Origin: UBA6016 sp964568395
GTDB lineage: Bacteria > Campylobacterota > Campylobacteria > Campylobacterales > UBA6016
NCBI GenBank assembly: GCA_964568395.1
Contig: CAZMPN010000023.1
Location: forward strand, 1 to 22,121
Length of the DNA: 22,121 nucleotides
Direction of reading: 5' to 3'
Shown here: positions 15,704-22,121 of the stretch, piece by piece
Numbering within the stretch: position 1 is the stretch's first letter
How the letters are laid out: each line of letters begins with the position of its first letter
The notes under the pieces: model-generated
Database searches by the model: none
Seen by the model: the letters and a program-made list of their open reading frames with translations, nothing else
Told to the model about the DNA's origin: nothing
Translations under genes and position numbers: made by a program

Positions 15704-16504
15704 ATGCTTTCACATTTTATCTCCAAAAAATTCGGGCAGTTGGCCGATACTAACTTCTCCCCGGCGATACAAAACTTTATAAACAGAACATACGTAAAAA
15801 TATTCGATATATCTTTGGAAGAACATGCCGAGATTCAGAGCTACAAAAGCCTAAACGAGCTGTTTACGAGAAAACTGCTTAAGCCAAGAGAGCTGAAAGG
15901 CGATAAAAAATCGCTCGTATCCCCCGCGGACTGTAGGGTTACGAATTTCGGCAAGATAAAAAACGGACAAATACTCCAAATAAAAGGCAAAAGCTACAGC
16001 GTGGCCGAACTTCTAAACTCGGACGAGAAAGCCGCCGAATTAGAGGGTGGCGACTTTGCAAACCTATATCTCTCCCCAAAGGATTATCATAGATTTCACT
16101 CCCCGTGCGACGCCAAGGTGCTGTACGCCCTACATATTCCTGGTGCGTTATATCCGGTTAACGACCCGGCGCTAAATACGATAGAGGCGCTTTTTGCAAA
16201 AAATGAAAGGGTCGTGCTTGCGCTAGAGGCCGAGTTTGGCGTCTTTTATATGGTGTTTGTAGGGGCGCTAAACGTCGGCCGCATCAAAATAGAGTTTGAT
16301 CCGAGAATCCAGACCAATGCCGACAAAAACAGAATATCCGCTTACCACTACGAAGAGAGCATATATCTCAAAAAAGGTGACGAGATAGGACGTTTTGAGA
16401 TGGGCTCCTCGATAGCTATGCTATTTGGCAAAGGGCAGATAGGGTTTTCGCTAACAGAAGGTCAAAAAATAAGTTTTGGAGACGAGCTTGCCAAAACTTT
16501 CTAG
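15704..16504 (+). CDS. psd: Phosphatidylserine decarboxylase proenzyme
   Basis: Psd (EC 4.1.1.65) converts phosphatidylserine to phosphatidylethanolamine at the inner membrane. The 266 residues contain LVSPADCRVTNFG (about 71-83), NLYLSPKDYHRFHSPCDAKV (120-139) with the conserved Asp/His residues, and MGSSIAMLFGKG (233-244). Self-cleavage between Gly234 and Ser235 would make Ser235 the pyruvoyl group; the motif is MGSS rather than the common LGST. I chose ATG 15704 over GTG 15701 because AAGG (15694-15697) is then six bases away. It overlaps msrA and is divergent from the Mla operon, which moves phospholipids. Confidence 0.95.
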   Translation: MLSHFISKKFGQLADTNFSPAIQNFINRTYVKIFDISLEEHAEIQSYKSLNELFTRKLLKPRELKGDKKSLVSPADCRVTNFGKIKNGQILQIKGKSYSVAELLNSDEKAAELEGGDFANLYLSPKDYHRFHSPCDAKVLYALHIPGALYPVNDPALNTIEALFAKNERVVLALEAEFGVFYMVFVGALNVGRIKIEFDPRIQTNADKNRISAYHYEESIYLKKGDEIGRFEMGSSIAMLFGKGQIGFSLTEGQKISFGDELAKTF

Positions 16505-17018
16505 CATAATCCTGGCCGGAGGGTGCTTTTGGTGCATAGAGGCCGTATACAGCGGTATGAAAGGCGTCGTTAGCGCAGTTAGCGGGTATGTCAACGGCAA
16601 TACGCCAAACCCGACCTACAAAGCCGTATGCGCCGGCGATACCGGATACGCGGAGGGCGTAAAAATAGAGTTTGACGAAGAGATTGTTAGTCTGGAGCAG
16701 ATACTGGATGTCTTTTGGCATATCCACGACCCAACCTCATTAAATCGTCAAGGAGCGGATGTCGGAACACAGTATCGAAGCGGGATATACTATATAGACG
16801 AGGCGCAAAAGGCGGCCATTGACGAGAGCAAAAAGATGGTGCAAGAGATGTTTGGCGTTCCTATAGTAACCGAGATAGAGCCTCTGAAAAACTGGCATGA
16901 AGCCGAGGAGTATCACCAAAACTACTTTGTGAACAATCCATATCAAGGGTACTGCATGGCTGTCGTAGCGCCAAAGGTGATGAAGTTTAGAGAGAAGTTT
17001 GAGGATATGATTAAATAA
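16488..17018 (+). CDS. msrA: Peptide methionine sulfoxide reductase MsrA
   Basis: MsrA (EC 1.8.4.11) reduces methionine-S-sulfoxide in proteins and free methionine. The catalytic motif GGCFWC is at 11-16 (Cys13), and a probable resolving cysteine is Cys156 in NPYQGYC. GYVNGNTPNPTYKAVCAG and HDPTSLNRQGADVGTQYRS are standard family segments. The start is TTG at 16488-16490, with GGAG (16478-16481) six bases upstream. This puts the family's usual eight or so residues before GGGCFWC. TTG at 16476 is an alternative start. The start lies inside psd, overlapping its end by 17 bases, so the two are translationally linked. There is no MsrB domain in this protein, and no signal peptide. Confidence 0.95.
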   Translation: MPKLSSIILAGGCFWCIEAVYSGMKGVVSAVSGYVNGNTPNPTYKAVCAGDTGYAEGVKIEFDEEIVSLEQILDVFWHIHDPTSLNRQGADVGTQYRSGIYYIDEAQKAAIDESKKMVQEMFGVPIVTEIEPLKNWHEAEEYHQNYFVNNPYQGYCMAVVAPKVMKFREKFEDMIK

Positions 17019-17040
17019 AAAGCCCCTTTCGGGGCTCTTT
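17017..17040 (-). terminator. Intrinsic terminator of acs
   Basis: AGCCCC (17021-17026) and GGGGCT (17031-17036) form a perfect 6-bp stem with a 4-base loop. On the minus strand the loop is GAAA, and the stem is followed by TTTTTATTT, a good U-tract for the acs operon. On the plus strand the following CTTTGACTTT is weaker, but it may also help end psd-msrA. It lies between the two convergent stops. Confidence 0.85.
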
Positions 17041-17052
17041 GACTTTAGCGTA

Positions 17053-19002
17053 TTAGTTTACGCTGCAAGATTGTAGTTTTTCTACGATGCTTGGGTCTTC
17101 AAGCGTTGAAGTATCTTGTGTTACCTCTTGTCCTGCCGCGATAGCTCTGAGGATTCTTCTCATGATCTTACCGCTTCTAGTTTTCGGTAGTCCCGGAGCG
17201 ATTTTGATTTCGTCGCATTTTGCGATCGGTCCGATCTCTCTTACGATTACGTCGTTGATTTCTTTGAACAGCTCCGCTTCTTGCCCTGCGTTTTCAGGTA
17301 CATTTTTCGGCACTACGAAAGCGAATATACCTTCGCCTTTTAGGTCGTCAGGCTTACCTACTACCGCCACTTCCGCAACTTTGTCGCATTTTGCTACGGC
17401 AGCCTCTATCTCGGCGGTGCCTAGCCTGTGTCCGGAAACGTTGATAACGTCATCCACACGTCCGGTAATCCAGATATAGCCGTCCTCATCCACCCTTGCG
17501 CCGTCGCCAGAGAAGTAGATGCCTTTTACGGTTTCGAAATATCCGCTGACAAATCTGTCGTTATCACCCCAGATGGTTCTAATCATCGAAGGCCAAGGTT
17601 TCATAACGCGCAGTAGACCGTCTCCGCCTCTAGCTACAGGAGTTCCGTCCGGATTTACTACTTTCGCCATAATACCAGGAAGCGGGAATGTAGCAGAACC
17701 TGGTTTTGCAGGCGTAGCCGCAGGAAGCGGGGCTATCATGTGTCCGCCTGTCTCTGTCTGCCACCATGTATCGACTATCGAGCATTTGCCGCCGCCGATT
17801 TCATTGTAGTACCATAGCCATGCGTCAGGGTTGATAGGCTCGCCCACCGTACCCAGGATTCTAAGGCTACTTAGATCGTATTTCGCAGGCTCGTCGGCGC
17901 CTACTTTGTGAAGCAGTCTGATAGCCGTCGGAGCCGTATAGAATTGGTTTACTTTGTACTCTTCTATCATTCTCCACCATCTGCCAGCATCCGGATAGAT
18001 AGGCACACCTTCGTATATTACCGACGTAGCGCCGATAGCGAGAGGTCCATACGTGATATAGGTATGTCCGGTAATCCAGCCGACATCGGCGGTGCACCAG
18101 TAAGTGTCGTTTTCTTGAACGTCAAACACCCATTTCATAGTCATTTGAGCCCACAGGATGTAGCCCGCTGACGAGTGCTGAACGCCTTTTGGCTTGCCAG
18201 TCGAACCTGAAGTGTATAGTAGGAATAGCGGATCTTCGCTATCCATCGGTTCGGCTGGACAATTTGAGGACTCAAGCTCTACAAGCTCATTGTAGATGTA
18301 GTCTCTTCCGGCTGTATATGGGATATCTTCATTGTTTCTTTGTACGATTACAACCGCTTCGATGCTTTTGCAGCCTTTGCTAAGCGCGTCGTCTACAACA
18401 GGTTTCAAAAGATAAGGCTTGCCTCTTCTATATCCGCCGTCAGACGTGACGACTATTTTCGCTTGGGCGTCTTCGATTCTATCTCTAAGCGCTTCAGCAG
18501 AGAAACCGCCAAATACAACAGAGTGGATAGCGCCTATTCTCGCGCAAGCAAGCATGAAGAATACGGCTTCCGGGATCATCGGCATATAGATAACTACTCT
18601 ATCGCCTTTTTTTACGTTGAATTTGTTTTTTAGCAGGTTTGCGGTTTTACATACTTCGTAGTAAAGCTCTCTATATGTTATAACTCTTTTATCGCCCGGC
18701 TCACCTTCAAATATGATGGCCGCTTTGTTTTTTCTAGTTTCTAGATGTCTATCAAGGCATTGCTCGCTGACGTTTAGCTTGCCGCCAGTAAACCATTTGT
18801 AATTTGGAGCGCTAGACTCGTCAAGCGTTTTCTCAAACGGCTTTTTCCAATCTATCATCTCGTTCGCAAAGTGCGCCCAAAAACCTTCGTAGTCTTTTTC
18901 AGCCCACTCTACAAGCTCCTCATATTCGCACATATTTTTTATATTTGGCGTCTTGAAAAGCTCTTTTTTCGGTTTAAAAACCATTCCGTGCAGTTCTTCC
19001 AT
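17053..19002 (-). CDS. acs: Acetyl-CoA synthetase
   Basis: Acs (EC 6.2.1.1) activates acetate with ATP and CoA to acetyl-CoA in the cytoplasm. The 649 residues are standard length. The ATP-binding loop YTSGSTGKPKG is at 263-273, the acetate pocket Trp in DTWWQTETGG at 413-414, and the A10 motif PKTRSGKIMRR at 606-616 has the catalytic Lys612, the usual acetylation site. The ATG has AAGGAGAGG ten bases upstream. The gene follows the exonuclease gene by 37 bases, in which a weak TTTAAT might act as a -10, so acs may have its own promoter as well as read-through. It is the last gene of the acetate cluster and ends in a strong terminator. Confidence 0.98.
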   Translation of the reverse strand: MEELHGMVFKPKKELFKTPNIKNMCEYEELVEWAEKDYEGFWAHFANEMIDWKKPFEKTLDESSAPNYKWFTGGKLNVSEQCLDRHLETRKNKAAIIFEGEPGDKRVITYRELYYEVCKTANLLKNKFNVKKGDRVVIYMPMIPEAVFFMLACARIGAIHSVVFGGFSAEALRDRIEDAQAKIVVTSDGGYRRGKPYLLKPVVDDALSKGCKSIEAVVIVQRNNEDIPYTAGRDYIYNELVELESSNCPAEPMDSEDPLFLLYTSGSTGKPKGVQHSSAGYILWAQMTMKWVFDVQENDTYWCTADVGWITGHTYITYGPLAIGATSVIYEGVPIYPDAGRWWRMIEEYKVNQFYTAPTAIRLLHKVGADEPAKYDLSSLRILGTVGEPINPDAWLWYYNEIGGGKCSIVDTWWQTETGGHMIAPLPAATPAKPGSATFPLPGIMAKVVNPDGTPVARGGDGLLRVMKPWPSMIRTIWGDNDRFVSGYFETVKGIYFSGDGARVDEDGYIWITGRVDDVINVSGHRLGTAEIEAAVAKCDKVAEVAVVGKPDDLKGEGIFAFVVPKNVPENAGQEAELFKEINDVIVREIGPIAKCDEIKIAPGLPKTRSGKIMRRILRAIAAGQEVTQDTSTLEDPSIVEKLQSCSVN

Positions 19003-19039
19003 TTTTATGTAACCTCTCCTTTACATTAAGATTAAAAGT

Positions 19040-19642
19040 TTAACTATTTTTCAATTTGACAAATATTAACGCGGTCATTAAAGCGTCATAATATGCGCTA
19101 TGTTGGCCAAAAATGGGTAGATTTAACCCATTCATTATCGACTCAAATCTAAGGTCTACATTTTTGCTTCCAAAGACGTCGTTTTTTTTGTCAAAATAGA
19201 GCGCCGATACCTCTATTTGCGGGTTTGGAAGGCGCGTACCGTAAAATTCCTTAAAATATTTATTTATCATCGCCACGTCAAATTCAAGATAGTAGCCGAC
19301 AAGCGCCCTATTGCCGACAAAATCCAAAAATAGATCCAGAGCCTCTTTTATGTCTACGCCGCCCTCTACGTCGCGGTTTCTTAGATGGTGTATCTTTATG
19401 CTCTCTTCGCTTATCTCCTTTCTCGGTTTGACCGTTACTTCAAACTTCTCGCTGGTTAAAACCTTGTTATCCCTTATTTTTACGGCGCCTATCGATATTA
19501 TCTCCGCGCTCTTCGGATTTAAACCGGTAGTCTCGCAATCAAAGGCTACATATTCGTCCAAAAACGGCGGCTCGAACAAAAATCCGAACCTCTCGTCCTT
19601 TAGCTTGCTTTTTAGATATTTTCGCTTCAGACTCTCGAACAT
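19040..19642 (-). CDS. DnaQ-like 3'-5' exonuclease (DEDDh)
   Basis: This 200-residue protein has all the DEDDh motifs. Exo I is AFDCETTGL with Asp35 and Glu37, Exo II has Asp122 in YYLEFDVAMINKYF, and Exo III is HSAYYDALMTA with His181 and Asp186. It resembles the DNA polymerase III epsilon/exonuclease superfamily without a polymerase partner domain. The ATG overlaps the upstream DUF294 stop by one base (TGATG), a sign of translational coupling. Exonucleases of this type recur next to DUF294 proteins near acs and actP genes in many proteobacteria. The substrate is unknown; DNA or RNA repair or processing is possible. Confidence 0.9.
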   Translation of the reverse strand: MFESLKRKYLKSKLKDERFGFLFEPPFLDEYVAFDCETTGLNPKSAEIISIGAVKIRDNKVLTSEKFEVTVKPRKEISEESIKIHHLRNRDVEGGVDIKEALDLFLDFVGNRALVGYYLEFDVAMINKYFKEFYGTRLPNPQIEVSALYFDKKNDVFGSKNVDLRFESIMNGLNLPIFGQHSAYYDALMTALIFVKLKNS

Positions 19643-21447
19643 CAGGAGATGTAACCAAGCTTAAAATGCGAGAATACGAATTTCTTTAGCTTGTCGACTA
19701 TTTTTAGAACGTCCTTCAAAAGGTCTCTTTCAAGCTTGGTAAGTCTTTTTGGGTTTATATAGTTGTCCTCGGCCTGTCCCATATTGACTTTGTAAAGCCT
19801 CTCTTTCAGCCTGATTTCCAGCAGAAAGTTGTACGCCTCGATAAGCTCTTCGGCGAACACCCTATCTATGAGTCCGCCGTTATTTAACTCCTTAATGCGC
19901 TCGAACGTATTGACTGCGTCTATATTTTTTTCATAGGCGAGAGCTCTTACCGAGTTTACGATAGGGAAGATGCCGCCCTTTTTTATATCCATCTCGCCGC
20001 TATGTTCTTTTTTATCCAGCACGAAGCCTCCAAGAAGTCCGAGCGGCGTCTCAAAAGAGAGAGAGCCTCCGGCCATGCGCGCCAGTATTTGCGGATTGGC
20101 CTGAAGTTTTTTGAGCAGATACGCCTTGATCTCATCCGCCAATGCCTCGTTTCCAGATACGAACTTGATATCCATCAGGATGGGAATATTCAAAAAGCTT
20201 TTCTCGCTTGGCGACATCACCATAGAGTATATCTCTTTCTTATATTCGTCGAGCGTTTTCAGATAGTAAGGATTTTTCGCCATTACGCCGCCGCTGCACT
20301 CCGGGTAGCCAAGCCAGATTAACGTATCGTTAAAAATGGCGGCGTATCCCGATAATTCGGACGGTTTGACGCTGTCTTTGCAGATGACGGCGTTATCCTG
20401 ATCGGTTCTCAGTATCTGCTCCCCTCTTCCTTCGCTGCCAAATATCACGAGAGCGATATCTCCTCTTATGTCTGCCGGGAAAGACCATTCGAAAACCTTG
20501 CTAAACACCCTTATGTTCAACTCGCTTACAAGCTTGATTATATGCTTGACTTTCACGCCCTCGAGGAGAAGGTTTTTTACCGAGCTATCTATGTCGGCTA
20601 TCGCGGACTTCAAATCCTCTTTGGTTTTTGCCATATCTATTTTTCTGGCGACAAACTGCGTATGCGTAGAGAATGAACCGAGAATGTCTATATCCTGAAG
20701 AACTCCGCACACCTCTTTGCCGTCGGTCAAAACGACCCTTTTGATATTATGCTTCGTCATAAGCAGCAATGCGTTAAACAGAAAATCGTTTCTATCGATC
20801 GTCTTTATGTTTTTTGTGGCGATAACGCCTACTTTTTCATCCAAATCCATTCTCGCCATCAACACTTTCTTGCGCAGGTCCGAGTCTGTTACTATGCCTA
20901 CTTCGCCGCCAAAATCCACAAGCACGAACGTCTTGTTCGCCTTAGTCATCATAGTAACGGCGTTTATGATTGTCGTATCGGCATCGACAAATATCGGCTG
21001 CTCGTAGGCTATATCCGATATTTTTCTTACAAGATAGCTATCGACGCTCTTGTGTTTTTCTTCTAGTTTTTTTGCCGCGGACAGGAAGAAGTAGTTTTCT
21101 ATTTTTATATTAGAGTGGACGGCTTTTAAAAAATCCTCTTTTGCCACCACATACAAGAGAGTCTCTTCGGCGGCTACGTATGAACTGGCGTAACTGCCTG
21201 AAAGCAGCGCCTCAAAATCAAAAAAATCCTTCGGCCCGTAATAAAACTCGCTCTCGCCACCCTCTTTTACGACACCTTTAGCAACTATATAAAAACACTC
21301 CGCCGATGACGAAGCCTTCAGAAACTCTTCGTTTTCCTTGACATACAAAATATCAGCTTTAGAGCAGAGTTCGCCTAGCTCAAACTCTCCAAGCTCGTCG
21401 AACGGATGGATGTTTCTTATGAATGTTCTTATATCGAGGCTACTCAT
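19642..21447 (-). CDS. CNB / CBS / DUF294 nucleotidyltransferase-like signalling protein
   Basis: From ATG 21447 the product has 601 residues. The N-terminal cyclic-nucleotide-binding-like domain (about 10-110) begins IHPFDELGEFELGEL. Two CBS motifs follow (about 140-200 and 210-260). A DUF294 nucleotidyltransferase domain (about 290-430) has the GSEGRGEQ motif (337-344) and metal-binding Asp349 and Asp351 in TDQDNA. A C-terminal DUF294_C helical region (about 445-595) completes it. An alternative GTG start at 21465 has no ribosome site. The architecture is that of regulators found beside acetate transport and activation genes, so it is probably a nucleotide-sensing regulator. Whether it uridylylates or adenylylates a partner is unknown. 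Confidence 0.9.
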   Translation of the reverse strand: MSSLDIRTFIRNIHPFDELGEFELGELCSKADILYVKENEEFLKASSSAECFYIVAKGVVKEGGESEFYYGPKDFFDFEALLSGSYASSYVAAEETLLYVVAKEDFLKAVHSNIKIENYFFLSAAKKLEEKHKSVDSYLVRKISDIAYEQPIFVDADTTIINAVTMMTKANKTFVLVDFGGEVGIVTDSDLRKKVLMARMDLDEKVGVIATKNIKTIDRNDFLFNALLLMTKHNIKRVVLTDGKEVCGVLQDIDILGSFSTHTQFVARKIDMAKTKEDLKSAIADIDSSVKNLLLEGVKVKHIIKLVSELNIRVFSKVFEWSFPADIRGDIALVIFGSEGRGEQILRTDQDNAVICKDSVKPSELSGYAAIFNDTLIWLGYPECSGGVMAKNPYYLKTLDEYKKEIYSMVMSPSEKSFLNIPILMDIKFVSGNEALADEIKAYLLKKLQANPQILARMAGGSLSFETPLGLLGGFVLDKKEHSGEMDIKKGGIFPIVNSVRALAYEKNIDAVNTFERIKELNNGGLIDRVFAEELIEAYNFLLEIRLKERLYKVNMGQAEDNYINPKRLTKLERDLLKDVLKIVDKLKKFVFSHFKLGYIS

Positions 21448-21463
21448 TTTAGCTTCTTTAATC

Positions 21464-21489
21464 ACACAAGAGGGAGGCCCCTCTTGTGT
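21464..21489. other. Strong 11-bp hairpin between actP and the DUF294 gene
   Basis: ACACAAGAGGG (21464-21474) and CCCTCTTGTGT (21479-21489) are perfect reverse complements around the 4-base loop AGGC. It starts seven bases beyond the actP stop. On the minus strand it is followed by ATTAAAGAAGC, which lacks a proper U-run. It may be an attenuating or stabilising structure for the 3' end of actP within an operon rather than a complete terminator. Confidence 0.55.
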
Positions 21490-21495
21490 ATAGGA

Positions 21496-22121
21496 TTAGT
21501 GTGCGGACGCGCCGTCGGCACCGATACCAGTTTGAGCTCTGATATATTGAGCTTCAAAGCCGGCTTTATCTTCGGCGCCTCTTGCGGAACTATCTAGTTT
21601 TGAGACTATATAAGTTACCACAAATGTTAGCGTCATAGAGATAATCGCAGGGTTTTTAAGGCCGATTAGAGCCTCTTTGTTGCCAAGTACGTCTTTCCAT
21701 ACCGTAGGCCCCATAACAACTATAACTATCGCCGTAACAAGCCCCGTAAAGCCGCCTATGAACGCGCCTCTTGTGGTTAGCTTGCTCCAATAGATTGAAA
21801 GAAGCAAGATCGGGAAGTTGACAGACGCCGCAATAGCGAATGCTAGACCAACCATGAACGCAACGTTTTGTTTTTCAAAGGCGATACCAAGAAGGATCGC
21901 AAGAACGCCTAGAACAAGAGTCGCTATTTTAGACGCTTTCATCTCCGTAGCCTCGTCAACTTTGCCTTTTCCGATAACGCTAGCGTATAGGTCGTGGCTG
22001 ATAGCGGATGCGCCGGAAAGCGTAAGACCTGATACAACCGCAAGGATCGTAGCAAACGCAACCGCAGAGATAAAGCCTAGGAACAAGTCGCCGCCAACCG
22101 CTTTTGAAAGGTGGATAGCAG
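21496..22121 (-). CDS. actP: Acetate/cation symporter ActP, C-terminal part (runs off the right edge)
   Basis: The frame is open from the window edge, giving about 207 residues of the C-terminal part of a sodium:solute symporter; full-length ActP has about 550. The sequence AVGGDLFLGFISAVAFATIL, VVSGLTLSGASAISHDLY and VIGKGKVDEAT is a close match to ActP, which imports acetate and similar short acids. The several hydrophobic segments are membrane helices, such as SMTLTFVVTYIVS near the end. The C-terminus ends IRAQTGIGADGASAH. The gene's N-terminal portion and promoter lie outside the window. It is upstream of the DUF294, exonuclease and acs genes on the same strand. Confidence 0.93.
   Translation of the reverse strand, partial: AIHLSKAVGGDLFLGFISAVAFATILAVVSGLTLSGASAISHDLYASVIGKGKVDEATEMKASKIATLVLGVLAILLGIAFEKQNVAFMVGLAFAIAASVNFPILLLSIYWSKLTTRGAFIGGFTGLVTAIVIVVMGPTVWKDVLGNKEALIGLKNPAIISMTLTFVVTYIVSKLDSSARGAEDKAGFEAQYIRAQTGIGADGASAH

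Noticed and set aside
1..22121. Prophage, transposon, integron, CRISPR array or tRNA genes
   Set aside because: No integrase, transposase, phage structural gene, regular spaced repeats or tRNA-like folds were seen; the gene content is ordinary chromosomal.

Overview
The window looks like a chromosomal segment of a member of the Campylobacterota (Epsilonproteobacteria). The clues are an OprD-type porin of the kind common in that group, prepilins with Ala rather than Gly before the cleavage site, an IamB/IamA-like (Mla) lipid transporter with the order seen in Campylobacter jejuni, and AAGG/AGGA ribosome sites with AT-rich -10 boxes. I cannot fix the genus from sequence alone. There are no RNA genes, insertion sequences, phage genes or CRISPR arrays. 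Gene density is very high, with many 1-4 base overlaps and several TTG starts. No gene-free stretch exceeds 300 bases; the longest is 497-713.

Layout, left to right. (1) 1-496, minus: the N-terminal part of an outer-membrane porin, divergent from (2) 714-1865, plus: a small DUF1566/Lcl-type protein and the N-degron leucyltransferase bpt. (3) 1862-7631, minus: a four-gene operon made of a 1261-residue secreted multidomain protein followed by three type IV prepilin-like proteins. Gene order and domains resemble the distal end of the MSHA pilus locus (mshD/mshO/mshP with mshQ), so I read it as a minor-pilin and adhesin tip module. No pilus motor or secretin gene is in the window. (4) 7777-8991, plus: argG. 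(5) 8999-15644, minus: an apparent operon mlaE (with fused STAS domain) - mlaF - mlaD - lipoprotein - MscS-type channel - Dabb protein - EAL/HDOD protein. (6) 15704-17018, plus: psd, which makes phosphatidylethanolamine, overlapping msrA. psd is divergent from the Mla operon and the two share an overlapping -10 element. (7) 17053-22121, minus: an acetate module, actP (partial) - CNB/CBS/DUF294 protein - DnaQ-like exonuclease - acs, closed by a clear intrinsic terminator.

Three functional themes stand out. The lipid theme couples phospholipid synthesis (psd) to inner-membrane lipid transport (Mla) and a tension-gated channel. The surface theme joins the porin and the pilus-tip module. The acetate theme couples uptake (ActP) and activation (Acs) to a probable signalling protein and an exonuclease-fold protein. 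The least described part is the pilin/adhesin operon. The presence of the MscS, Dabb and EAL-HDOD genes downstream of the Mla genes is the second most interesting point.
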